Source of the DNA: Corallococcus macrosporus DSM 14697
Lineage (GTDB): Bacteria; Myxococcota; Myxococcia; Myxococcales; Myxococcaceae
DNA: 64,000 nt
Assembly: GCF_002305895.1 (NCBI RefSeq)
Contig: NZ_CP022203.1
Location: 2,892,501-2,956,500 of the forward strand
Reading direction: 5' to 3'
Part shown: positions 16,860-27,337 of the stretch, one piece after another
Position numbering within the stretch: the first letter of the stretch is position 1
How the letters are laid out: each line of letters starts with the position of its first letter
Notes under the pieces: model-generated
Told to the model about the DNA's origin: nothing
Database searches by the model: none
The model's input: the letters and a program-made list of their open reading frames with translations, nothing else
Program-made: the position numbers and the translations under genes

Positions 16860-18230
16860 CTATTCCTCTCTCCAGTACAGGAGCCGGCCCAGGGTGTCGT
16901 CGAGCCGGATGACGGCGGTCAGCGTCTTCTGCACGCTGCCCGCTTCTCCCACAGATTTGATGGTGAAGGTCTGACTCTTGTCGCCCACGAGCCGGTTGCC
17001 CGCGACGTTGGCCTTCACGGCCGGGTCCACCAGGATGCCCGCCGCCTCCACCACCGCCACGAAGTCCTGCACGGACATGCCGAAGAAGCTGAACATGCGC
17101 GCGGCGCGCACGCGCTCGATGAGCTCGTTGAGGAACACCGGATCCCTCAGGCGCGGGTCCGGCCGCGTCTGGTCCGCCACCGACATGATGGCCAGCCCCA
17201 TCATCACCGGGTCGTCGGTGTTGATGTTGGGCCGCCGGTTCATGTCCGGGTAGACGGTGAGCCGGTCCTTGAACGCCGCCATGAACTGGTCATTGACGCC
17301 GTGGACCCGGTACAGCTCGTCCACGCTGTCGAAGCGCGCGTTCTTCGGCTGGTAGCCGGGTTCATAACGGCTGTAGGCCGCGCCTTCATCCGAGAACCCT
17401 CCCGGCAGCGGGTTCACCGGGTCCACCGGGTTGAAGGCCGAGCCTGTCTTGTCGTCGTCCGCCCAGTCCTTGAGGGCCAGCAGGACGTCCTGGGGCGTGC
17501 TGCGCACCTTGTTGGCGTCATCCCGCTCCCAGAGGAACTCGAAGCGCGGGTCCGACATCATGTCCATCAGCCGCAGCGCGGTGGGCCGCGCGTCGCCCGC
17601 GCCCGCGATGAGCCGGTGCACGTTGAGCTTCTCTTCCTCGTCGGTGATGGTGGCCAGGAAGCAGCCCTCGAAGCCGCCGAAGGAGCGCAGGGTCATCTGC
17701 GAGGCCACCTCGCGCGCGGCCGGGTCCGTCTCCTCGTCATCCAGCTTGAAGTTGTCGTCCTCGGCGGGCTCCAGCGCGGACAGCTCTCCGGCCCCCGCGC
17801 CGTCGTTCTTCACCAGGCCCCGGAGCATGTGGCAGTCCACGCGCGCCATCTTGAAGAGCTGGATGTTGAGCGAGGAGGGCTGCACCTGGCCGGCCTGCGG
17901 CGTGCCGCCGATGCCCAACTGCCCCAGGATGGCCGCCGGGTTGGGGATGGGCGTCTGGTCCACCTGCTTCTGGAAGCGCAGCAGCAGCCGTGACAGGGAG
18001 ATGCCCGAGCGCGCCAGGTAGTAGGCGCGCACCTCGTCCCGCTGGTTGGCCGCGAGCTGCAGGTCCACCCGGCTGTTGTAGGCGAAGTCGGTGGCGATCA
18101 CCGTCAGGATGGCGATGGAGACAATGGCGATGATGAGCGCCACGCCGCGCGAGCGCCGCTCCCGCCGCGCCGCGGGGGGCAGGGACTTGCGGGGCCGCCG
18201 GCGCGGCTGCTGGAAGAAGGACAGGGGCAT
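16860..18230 (-). CDS. gspK: Type II secretion minor pseudopilin GspK
   Basis: The 456-residue protein has an N-terminal pseudopilin segment (R-R-S-R-G-V-A-L-I-I-A-I-V-S-I-A-I-L), where the conserved prepilin cleavage lies after Gly and residue 5 of the mature chain is not Glu. That loss is typical of GspK, which caps the pseudopilus tip. A large alpha-helical and calcium-binding globular domain follows. It is longer than the usual 320 residues. With GspI and GspJ it forms the tip complex. Confidence 0.9.
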   Translation of the reverse strand: MPLSFFQQPRRRPRKSLPPAARRERRSRGVALIIAIVSIAILTVIATDFAYNSRVDLQLAANQRDEVRAYYLARSGISLSRLLLRFQKQVDQTPIPNPAAILGQLGIGGTPQAGQVQPSSLNIQLFKMARVDCHMLRGLVKNDGAGAGELSALEPAEDDNFKLDDEETDPAAREVASQMTLRSFGGFEGCFLATITDEEEKLNVHRLIAGAGDARPTALRLMDMMSDPRFEFLWERDDANKVRSTPQDVLLALKDWADDDKTGSAFNPVDPVNPLPGGFSDEGAAYSRYEPGYQPKNARFDSVDELYRVHGVNDQFMAAFKDRLTVYPDMNRRPNINTDDPVMMGLAIMSVADQTRPDPRLRDPVFLNELIERVRAARMFSFFGMSVQDFVAVVEAAGILVDPAVKANVAGNRLVGDKSQTFTIKSVGEAGSVQKTLTAVIRLDDTLGRLLYWREE

Positions 18231-18233
18231 GGC

Positions 18234-18908
18234 TCAGTACCTCGGCAGCTCCGTGTTGAGCATGATTCGGGCCTGGGTGACGTAACGGGCCTCCTTGCCG
18301 GTTTCGTCCACGGCCGTCACCGTGACGCGCACCCGGGTGGGCAGGATGGACTTGCGCTCCGTCCGCCGCGTGTCCCACTCGTCATCCCACTCCTTCTTCT
18401 CCGAATCCCAGTACTCGAACTCCAGCTCCTTCACGCCCTCGAAGAGCACGTCCACGTGCCCGCCCTGGTCCATGCGCTCGTCGATGTTCGGGTTGACGCG
18501 CCGCTTGAGGTCCTGCCGGCCGCGGGCCTCCCGGTCCTCCGACGACTCCACGAAGTACTCGACGATGGCCTGGTCGGACTCCTTCACGTCCGTGTACAGG
18601 CGCTGGTGGGAGAACGTGGTGAACAGCAGCTTGTCGCGCTCGCCCACGAAGTTGGTGGGCCTGTCATTCTGGTCCCGGAAGCGGGTGGCGTCGTAGCGGT
18701 CGCTGACGTAGGCGGAGCCAATCTCGCGCGCCATGCGGTTCATGGCCACGCGGACCTGCCGGTAGCGGTCCGCGTCCACCTCCACCGTCTCCTTGGCCGT
18801 CAGGCCCGTCTGGAAGGCCATGGCCACCACCGTGCCCATGAGCGCGGTGATGGCGACGGCCACCATCACCTCCATCAGCGTGAAGCCTCGCGTGCGGCGG
18901 CGCATCAT
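18234..18908 (-). CDS. gspJ: Type II secretion minor pseudopilin GspJ
   Basis: The product begins with the prepilin motif R-G-F-T-L-M-E-V-M-V-A-V-A, cleaved by the prepilin peptidase between G and F, with the Glu5 equivalent present. The mature domain has about 200 residues, normal for GspJ, a tip-complex pseudopilin. Two consecutive ATG codons overlap the stop of gspI; I use the first. A long read-through frame upstream belongs to gspI in another frame. Stops and starts overlap through this part of the operon. Confidence 0.92.
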   Translation of the reverse strand: MMRRRTRGFTLMEVMVAVAITALMGTVVAMAFQTGLTAKETVEVDADRYRQVRVAMNRMAREIGSAYVSDRYDATRFRDQNDRPTNFVGERDKLLFTTFSHQRLYTDVKESDQAIVEYFVESSEDREARGRQDLKRRVNPNIDERMDQGGHVDVLFEGVKELEFEYWDSEKKEWDDEWDTRRTERKSILPTRVRVTVTAVDETGKEARYVTQARIMLNTELPRY

Positions 18909-19759
18909 TGATTCCCCCGGAGTCCACGCAGCGGGTTGCCCAGCAGGCCGCCGCCCATGTTGCCCCGGCGCCCCAGGTCCTGCTGCGCGTCCCCCATCCG
19001 GCGCAGGGGCTGCCGCGTCGCCGGGTCCAGCATGGTGCCGTTGGGGCCGGGGATGGGGTTGGGCACCGGCCGCCCGTCCTGCGTCACCCACTGGTTGTCG
19101 GAGCCGATACCCTGCCCCCCGGCGGCGCCGCCGTTGCGGTCCGAGCCGGGCCCCAGCGACACGATGTGCGTCACCAGGTCGATGCTCTCCACCTGGGTGC
19201 CTTCCTGCCAGTAGACGGTGAGGTGCACCTCGCGGACCGTCTGGGTGATCTGCTCCACCATCTGCGTGAACATGGGCTGGGCCATGCCCATGGCCGCGCC
19301 GCCCATGCCGCCCAGGCCCGCGGCCTGGGGCCCGCCGGAGGACGCCCCGTCCTTGCCGCCGGCGCCGCCGCCGAAGAGGCCCGCCAGCCCGGACAGCGGG
19401 TCATCACCGCCGCTGTCGCCAATGGGCAGGTTGAAGATGGCGCCAATGAGCTGGTCCGGCGTCACGCCGTCCGTCTTGGGCGCGATGATGCGCGCGCGCC
19501 ACTTGAACTGCGTCCAGCCCTCGTCGGAGAAGTCCCCGGACTCCTCCTCGTCGTCCATGCTGAAGCCGTCATCGTAGAGGTCCTGCTCCAGGTCCGTCAT
19601 CTTCGAGCGGGCCAGCAGCGACGCCACGGTGAGGCGCTTGGTGTAGACGTGGTTGGCCACCGCGCCGGCGTTGAGGTCGAAGATGGCCATCAGCGCCATC
19701 CCGAGGATGGCGAGCGCCACCACCACCTCCAGCAGCGTGAACCCCTGGGCGCGCTTCAT
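18905..19759 (-). CDS. gspI: Type II secretion minor pseudopilin GspI, enlarged
   Basis: The N-terminus carries the prepilin motif A-Q-G-F-T-L-L-E-V-V-V-A-L-A, and the position between gspH and gspJ identifies it as GspI. At 284 residues it is about twice the usual 120-130. Extra material includes a Gly/Met-rich segment (about residues 120-155, with L-A-G-L-F-G-G-G-A-G-G and G-G-M-G-G-A-A-M-G-M) and a Pro/Asn/Gly-rich C-terminal tail of about 75 residues. These probably form disordered loops at the pseudopilus tip. Start and stop overlap the neighbouring genes by 4 bases. Confidence 0.9.
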   Translation of the reverse strand: MKRAQGFTLLEVVVALAILGMALMAIFDLNAGAVANHVYTKRLTVASLLARSKMTDLEQDLYDDGFSMDDEEESGDFSDEGWTQFKWRARIIAPKTDGVTPDQLIGAIFNLPIGDSGGDDPLSGLAGLFGGGAGGKDGASSGGPQAAGLGGMGGAAMGMAQPMFTQMVEQITQTVREVHLTVYWQEGTQVESIDLVTHIVSLGPGSDRNGGAAGGQGIGSDNQWVTQDGRPVPNPIPGPNGTMLDPATRQPLRRMGDAQQDLGRRGNMGGGLLGNPLRGLRGNQ

Positions 19760-20472
19760 CGCGGCACCTCCAGCGCCTCGGCGACAATCTGCACCTTGCC
19801 GGTGAGGGGAGAGACGTCCAGGGTCCACACGTTGTCTCCCTGCTGCACGTACACGTAGGCCTTCTCCGTGTAGCCCTGCGGGAAGAAGTAGAGGTACGCC
19901 ACGCCGCTCTCCACCGGCTGGCGCTGGTTGCGCGTCCAGACGGAGACCTTGACGTCCGCCGGCAGCTCGCGCGCGGGGACCTCCTCGGACGTGTACGAGG
20001 AGAACCTGGCCGCGTTCTCCACGCGCAGCTTCTCGCCCTCCAGCAGCTCCTGCGCGCTGGGGGCGTTGGTGCCGCTGCCGCCGCCCAGGTAGCTGCGCCG
20101 CTCGTCACGGCCGCTGCCCCGGTTGCGCGCGGCGCGCTCGCGCTCGCTGTTCTCCTCGCGCAGCGCCTCGTCGCGGTCCCTCGCGGTGGTGACGGCGCCC
20201 TCGGCGCACTCGGCGTGGTAGCGCGTGGCCTGCTCGCTCTTGGGGTCGGGAATCTCGAAGACGAGCCGGCACGTGTGCCCGCGCAGCGCCGCCGAGTCGT
20301 AGAGCGAGCGGATGAGGCCCGCCAGCTCGCCCGCGCTGCCCTTGGCCTTGGCGCCGGTGATGGAGCCAATGCCCATCACCGCCGCGGAGAACAGCATCGC
20401 GACGATGATGATGGCGATGGAGATTTCGATGAGCGTCAGGCCGCGCTGATGGCGGTGGCTCCGCTTCGTCAT
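19756..20472 (-). CDS. gspH: Type II secretion pseudopilin GspH
   Basis: The prepilin motif R-G-L-T-L-I-E-I-S-I-A-I-I-I is near the N-terminus and the remaining fold pattern fits GspH. The 238-residue length exceeds the usual 170-190 because of a highly charged insert at about 92-135 (many R, E and D, then R-R-S-Y-L-G-G-G-S-G). The ATG at 20472 overlaps the end of the preceding gene by 4 bases. It is a minor pseudopilin that bridges the GspG shaft and the tip complex. Confidence 0.88.
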   Translation of the reverse strand: MTKRSHRHQRGLTLIEISIAIIIVAMLFSAAVMGIGSITGAKAKGSAGELAGLIRSLYDSAALRGHTCRLVFEIPDPKSEQATRYHAECAEGAVTTARDRDEALREENSERERAARNRGSGRDERRSYLGGGSGTNAPSAQELLEGEKLRVENAARFSSYTSEEVPARELPADVKVSVWTRNQRQPVESGVAYLYFFPQGYTEKAYVYVQQGDNVWTLDVSPLTGKVQIVAEALEVPR

Positions 20473-20918
20473 GGCTCCCCCCAGCCGGCGGCCAGCACGC
20501 CGCCGCTGCTCAGGTCCGCGTCCAGCCCCGCGCCGCCCGGCTTGCCGTCCGCCCCGTAGGACACGACGGCGCCCGTGGACCCGTTCATCCAGTACACGTA
20601 CGGGTGGCCCCAGGGGTCCACCGGCACGCGCTCCAGCAGGCGGGCCTGGATGAGCGGCGTGAAGCCCTCCTCCTGGGTGGGGAAGCGGCCCATCAGCCGG
20701 TGGTGGGACTTGAACATGCCCTCCAGCTTGCGGATGTCCGTGCGCGCCCGGCGCTGGCTGGCGTCCAGCGTCCGGTCCTCCGTCACGTAGACGAGCGTGA
20801 AGGCGAGCCCCGTGGCGGCCACGAAGACGAAGCCGAGCAGCAGCCGCCCCAGGAGACGGCGGCGGTCCTGCCCCTCGTGCGAGGGCGTGGGGGATGGAAT
20901 GGCGTCGTGCTCGTTCAT
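20469..20918 (-). CDS. GspG-like protein without a prepilin cleavage motif
   Basis: This 149-residue protein has an uncleaved-looking N-terminus with a membrane span (about 26-46, L-L-L-G-F-V-F-V-A-A-T-G-L-A-F-T-L-V) but no G-F-T-L-x-E signal. Its C-terminal 100 residues align by eye with GspG in the same operon: D-I-R-K-L-E-G-M-F-K-S-H-H matches D-I-K-N-I-Q-G-A-M-K-L-Y-Y, both have V/T-D-P-W-G/N, and both end in S-Y-G-A-D-G-x-x-G-G-x-G-x-D-A-D-[IL]-S-S, the calcium-binding loop of GspG. It appears to be a paralogue anchored permanently in the inner membrane. It could be an assembly platform or initiator for the pseudopilus; this is inference. It starts 41 bases after gspG. Confidence 0.8.
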   Translation of the reverse strand: MNEHDAIPSPTPSHEGQDRRRLLGRLLLGFVFVAATGLAFTLVYVTEDRTLDASQRRARTDIRKLEGMFKSHHRLMGRFPTQEEGFTPLIQARLLERVPVDPWGHPYVYWMNGSTGAVVSYGADGKPGGAGLDADLSSGGVLAAGWGEP

Positions 20919-20958
20919 GCCCAAGCCCTGTCAACGCGTGGCGCGCGCGACTTCTTCG

Positions 20959-21381
20959 CTACTTGTTCGCGGTGGCCGCGTCCGCGGACGAGATGTCCGC
21001 GTCGTTGCCCTCGCCGCCGGAGGCGCCGTCCGCGCCGTAGGAGATGATGACGGGCTTGCCGCCCTCGTTGATGTAGACGTACTCGTTGTTCCAGGGGTCC
21101 GTGGGCATCTGCTCCAGCGCCTGCGCCTCCACCAGCGCCTGCAGGCCAGAGGCCGTGTCCGGGTACTTCCCCTTCTTCGTGTAGTAGAGCTTCATCGCGC
21201 CCTGGATGTTCTTGATGTCCAGCGCGGCGCGGTCTCTCCGGGCGGCCTCGAGCTGCGGGATGACGGCCACGCCCACCGCCGCGGCGATGAGGCCGAGGAT
21301 GGTGATGACCACCATGATTTCGATGAGCGTCATGCCGCGGTTGCGGCGCTGCTTCCTCTGCTGCTTCTGGCTCTGGCGCAT
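20959..21381 (-). CDS. gspG: Type II secretion major pseudopilin GspG
   Basis: The 140-residue precursor carries R-N-R-G-M-T-L-I-E-I-M-V-V-I-T, cleaved after Gly to give a mature chain that begins M-T-L-I-E with Glu5. The C-terminal half has the D-P-W-N-N-E-Y core and the calcium-binding loop with G-A-D-G-A-S-G-G-E-G. GspG polymerises into the pseudopilus shaft that pushes substrates through the secretin. The leader is strongly basic. It ends 41 bases before the GspG-like gene. Confidence 0.95.
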   Translation of the reverse strand: MRQSQKQQRKQRRNRGMTLIEIMVVITILGLIAAAVGVAVIPQLEAARRDRAALDIKNIQGAMKLYYTKKGKYPDTASGLQALVEAQALEQMPTDPWNNEYVYINEGGKPVIISYGADGASGGEGNDADISSADAATANK

Positions 21382-21442
21382 GTGTGCTCTCCATCCCGGG
21401 TGACTTTCTGGCAGGCCACCCGCTGATTCTCATGTCTTCTTG

Positions 21443-21598
21443 TCAGGGCGTCCGGACGCCGTCCGCGGCCCCGGCGGGCGGGCGCGGCTGCTGGGGGCCG
21501 TACAGCCGGGCCCCCACCGTCAACAGCGCCGCCGCCATGGCGACCATCGCCGCCAGGGTGACGCGTTGAATCCAACGGTCCGCGATGTCGTTCGTCAT
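21443..21598 (-). CDS. Small single-span membrane protein inside the gsp operon, 51 aa
   Basis: This gene lies between gspF and gspG. ATG at 21598 has GAGGTGGGCGG directly upstream and follows the gspF stop by 10 bases. The product has one membrane helix (about residues 13-31, V-T-L-A-A-M-V-A-M-A-A-A-L-L-T-V-G-A) and a short Pro-rich tail. Size, spacing and codon usage support a real gene. No known gsp component has this size at this position. It may help stabilise the GspF platform; this is inference from position only. Confidence 0.65.
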   Translation of the reverse strand: MTNDIADRWIQRVTLAAMVAMAAALLTVGARLYGPQQPRPPAGAADGVRTP

Positions 21599-21608
21599 TC
21601 CGCCCACC

Positions 21609-22865
21609 TCACCGGATGGCCGAGTTCACCTGCAGAATCGGCATCAGGATGGAGAGCGCGACGAATGCAATCACCGCGCCCATCACCACGATGAGGAGGG
21701 GCTCCAGGAGCGAGGTGAGGGCGCTGATGCGCACGTTCACCTGCGTCTCGTAGTTGTCCGCCACGCTGGTGAGCATCTCCTCCAGCTGGCCGGAGCGCTC
21801 ACCAATGGCGACCATGTGGTACACCAGCGGAGGGAACTCCCCTGAGCGCTTCAGCGGGTTGGCGATGCTCTCGCCCTCGCGGATGGAGTCCCGGGCCTTC
21901 TCGATGACCTCCGCCAGCACGGTGTTGGTCATGATGGCCTTGACGATGTCCATGGCGGCCAGCAGCGGGACGCCGCTCTTGAGCAGCGTGGACAGCGTGC
22001 GGGCGAAGCGGGAGATGGACAGGAGGCGCACCAGGTTGCCCACCACGGGGGCCTTGAGCGTGAAGCGGTCCCACTTGGGCTTGCCCGACGGGCTCTTCGT
22101 CCAGCGCACGAAGAGCACGCCCGCCAGCGCCATGGCCGGCAGCAGGATGAACCACCAGCTCTGGAAGAAGTTGCTGGAGGCGATGAGGAAGCGCGTGCTC
22201 AAGGGCAGCGTGGCCTTCATCGTCTCGAAAATCTTGGTCACCTTCGGCACCACGAAGACCATGAGGGCCACGAGGATGCCGCCGCCCACCACCATCATGA
22301 TGGCGGGGTAGAGCATGGTGCTGAGGATCTTCTGCTGCAGCCGGGCCTGGTTCTCCGTGAAGTCCGCCAGGCGCGTGAGCACCGCGTCCAGCGCGCCGGA
22401 GGCCTCGCCCGCGCGCACCATGTTCACGTAGATGCTGGGGAAGATCTTGGGGTGCTGGCCCATGGCGTCCGCCAGGGACGAGCCTTCATTGACGCGCTGC
22501 TTGATGTCGGAGAGGGCGCGCTTGAAGCGCTCCTTCTCCACCTGGTCCACCAGCGCGCTGAGCGACTCCACCAGCGTGACGCCCGCGCCCAGCAGCGTGG
22601 AGAGCTGCCGGGTGAAGATGGCCACGTCGTCGGTGTTGACGCGGCCCCGGCCCAGCTTGCGCAGGTCGATGTCGCGCGCCACCAGCGCCGCGTTGCTGCC
22701 CTTGGCCACGGCGGCGCGGCTGCCCTCGGCCTGGGCCAGCACGTCCGTGAGGAAGATGCCGTCGGCGCGCAGCTTGGACCGCAGCGTCTTGGGGGAGTCC
22801 GCCTCGAGCAGGCCCTTGATCTGCTTGCCCGCGGAATTGAGACCTCTGTACTCGAAGACCGGCAT
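21609..22865 (-). CDS. gspF: Type II secretion inner-membrane platform protein GspF
   Basis: The 418-residue product matches GspF/PilC in length and layout. Two helical cytoplasmic domains (about 70-195 and 270-395) alternate with three membrane spans (about 193-215, 240-260 and 395-418). Family signatures include F-T-R-Q-L-S-T-L-L-G-A-G-V and its second copy F-A-R-T-L-S-T-L-L-K-S-G-V. GspF is the inner-membrane platform turned by the GspE ATPase during pseudopilus assembly. It follows gspE by 41 bases. Confidence 0.96.
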   Translation of the reverse strand: MPVFEYRGLNSAGKQIKGLLEADSPKTLRSKLRADGIFLTDVLAQAEGSRAAVAKGSNAALVARDIDLRKLGRGRVNTDDVAIFTRQLSTLLGAGVTLVESLSALVDQVEKERFKRALSDIKQRVNEGSSLADAMGQHPKIFPSIYVNMVRAGEASGALDAVLTRLADFTENQARLQQKILSTMLYPAIMMVVGGGILVALMVFVVPKVTKIFETMKATLPLSTRFLIASSNFFQSWWFILLPAMALAGVLFVRWTKSPSGKPKWDRFTLKAPVVGNLVRLLSISRFARTLSTLLKSGVPLLAAMDIVKAIMTNTVLAEVIEKARDSIREGESIANPLKRSGEFPPLVYHMVAIGERSGQLEEMLTSVADNYETQVNVRISALTSLLEPLLIVVMGAVIAFVALSILMPILQVNSAIR

Positions 22866-22906
22866 GGTTCAGGAACCCCGGCCCCTCCCAGAGGAGGAGC
22901 GGTCGG

Positions 22907-24720
<1,814 letters not shown>

Positions 24721-24724
<4 letters not shown>

Positions 24725-27312
24725 GGCGTCTGTTCCCCCGCCTCCGGCTGGATGCGCAGGTGCTCGGCGTCTCCCGCCTCGGGGACCTGGATGGCCTCGG
24801 GCGGGGGCTGCTCGAAGTTCTGCGGGGCGGGCTCGGGCACTGATTCCTCCGAACCATCCGGAGGCGGCATGCCTTCCCGCACCGCCGGTTCCCCCTCATC
24901 CACCTCCGGCACGGGCGCCTGCCGCTGCGTGGAGGGCACGGCTCCCGGGCTGCCCCCCGGGGGAGGGGCCGGGGCGATGACGCGCTCGCCGGCCACGCCC
25001 GGGCCGCCGTTCTCCGCGCGCTGCTCCTCCTGCGTCACCTTCTGGCCCATGCGGGACAGCGGGCCGGGCTTGCGGCTGAAGTCCACCGCCACGTCGTAGC
25101 CGGGGACCTGGCCGTAGAACTGCTCCACGAACTGCTGCCGCTCCTTCATCTTGCGCTCGAAGATGACGCGGAAGTCCTCCGGCCCCCGGATGATGTAGGG
25201 CGTCAGGAAGAGCAGCAGGTTGGTCTTCGTCTTGCGGCGCGTGGTGTCGCGGAAGAAGTGGCCCACCAGCGGGATGTCACCCAGCAGGGGCACCTTGGAG
25301 ACGCTCTCCAGGGTGCGGTCCTGCATGATGCCGCCAATCACCAGCGTCTCCTGGTCCCGCGCGATGACCGTCGTCTTCGCGCTGCGGCGGGAGGTCGTGG
25401 GGCCGAGCACCGGGTCCGTGGAGGCGATCTCCTCCGTCTGCTGGTTGATGACCAGGCGGATGTAGTCGCTCTCGTTGATCTGCGGCTTCACCGTCAGCTT
25501 CAGCTCCACGTTCTGACGGGTGATGGGGGCGTAGAGCGAGCCCAGGCCACCCAGGCCGCCCAGCAGGCCACCGCCCAGGCCACCGACGCCGCCAACGCCG
25601 CCGCCGGCGCCCAGGCCGCCGGCGAGCGAGCCCAGCGAGGACGGGTTGAAGCCGGACTGGAAGGGCACGTTCTGGCCCACCGTGATCTCCGCCTCCTCGT
25701 TGTCGCTGGTGAGGATGTGCGGCGTGGAGAGCACGTTCACGTCCGAGCTCTGCTGCATGGCGTGCAGCACCACGCCGAAGGCCGGGATGCCCAGCTTCTC
25801 CAGGGCGGGGATGGCGGGGCCCTGGAGGCCGGCGAGGAAGCCGCCGTAGGAGGCCAGGCTGGTGAGCGACAGCGACGGCGGCAGGCCCTGGCCGGAGGTG
25901 TTGGTGCCGATGAGGCCGGGCACCGGGCCGTTCTCCGTGCTCAGGCTGAAGCCGCTGTGCAGGTTCATGCCGAACCGCGCGTTGCGGTCCAGGTTGACCT
26001 CCATGATGACGGCCTCCACGAACACCTGGCGGCGCGGCTTGTCGAGCTGCTGGATGACCTGGACGATGTTCTTGTAGTCCGCGGCGCTGGCGACGATGAC
26101 CAGCGAGTTGCTGCCCTTGTCTGCCGAAATCTTCACCTCGCCGCTGAACAGCTCCGCCGCCTGCGTCGAGGAGGTGGCGGCGGGCGCGCCCGGCGGCCGG
26201 GCCGGCATCGGGCGGCCGCGCGGCTGGTTTCCGGTGCCCTGGGCCAGCGACTGGAGCGTGCTGGCCAGCTCCTCCGCGTTGGCGTTCTCCAGGTAGTAGA
26301 CGTTGATGCGTCCGCCGCCGCTGGTGGGGATGTCAATCTGCCCGACGATGTCCTGGATGCGGTCGAAGGCCGCGGGGCTGGCGACGATGATGAGCTTGTT
26401 GGTGCGCTCGTCCGGGATGATCTGCGACAGCGTCACCGGACCGCCCGAGCTGCCCGGCTGGGCCGCGGCCTGCGGGGCGGGCTGGCCGGGGCGGACGGGG
26501 CGGCTGGGCGCGGCGGGCTGGCCGGGGCGGGCGCCCTTGGCCTCGAAGAGGCGCTGCACCGTGTTGGCCACGTCCTGCGCGGAGGCGTACTGCACCTGGA
26601 TGATGCGCATCTCATCGCTGGCGGCGCGCGTATCCAGTTGGTGGATGATGCGCTCCAGGCGGTGGATGTTGGAGCCCACGTCGTTGATGATGATGGTGTC
26701 CGGCGGGTACGGAATCGTGTCGCCGTCCTTGGACACGAGCTGCTGGAGCACGCCGCGCAGGGGCTCCACTTCCACGTTCTGCACGCGGAACAGCTTGGTC
26801 ACCATCTGCTCGTTGGTGGTGTACGGCTCACCGTCCTCGATGATGGTCGGGATGGGGTTCTGCTTCGCCGAGCGCTTGTCGACGATCTTCATGAACCGGC
26901 CGTACTGGTAGACGGCGAGCCCGTTGGCGTCGAGCGAGGCGAGGAAGGCGGAGTAGAAGGCGTCCGCGTTGACCTCCACGCGGCCGTTCTCCGGGCCGAT
27001 GATGGAGATCTTCCCGCGCACGTTCTCCGGCAGGATGAAGGTGCGGCAGGTGGCGTCCGCCACCGTCTGGACCAGCTTTTCGATCTCCACCTTGTCGAAG
27101 TAGATGCCGTAGCGGGCATTGCGGCGGGCCTCCTCGCACGTCGGCGTGCGGCGGGTCCCACCGTTGGCGTCACCGGCATTGGCGGCGCCGGTGGCCTGAG
27201 GGGAAATCGTCCGCTCTCCGGCGGAGCCAGGGGGCGGTGAGCGACGCTGGGCCTGCGCGGGAACGGCGAACGCGAGGCACAGGCAGAGCATCCAGGACGG
27301 GAGCGTCTTCAT
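24721..27312 (-). CDS. gspD: Type II secretion outer-membrane secretin GspD
   Basis: The 863-residue precursor begins with a signal peptide (W-M-L-C-L-C-L-A-F-A-V-P-A-Q-A); I use the ATG at 27312, because the frame upstream would bury that signal. An N0 domain, three KH-like N1-N3 domains and the secretin beta-barrel domain follow, with the V-P-L-L-G-D-I-P-L-V-G-x-F-F signature. Gly-rich loops lie around residues 580-620. The C-terminus extends about 110 residues beyond the barrel as a Pro/Glu-rich tail, perhaps a pilotin-binding or flexible region. It forms the channel for folded exoproteins. Confidence 0.96.
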
Positions 27313-27337
27313 GGAGGAGCGGGCGCTGCGGAGTTGA

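Noticed and set aside
25540-25660. Tandem repeat of CCG/GCC-type triplets
   Set aside because: It encodes the Gly-rich loop of GspD and is explained by coding; not an independent repeat element.
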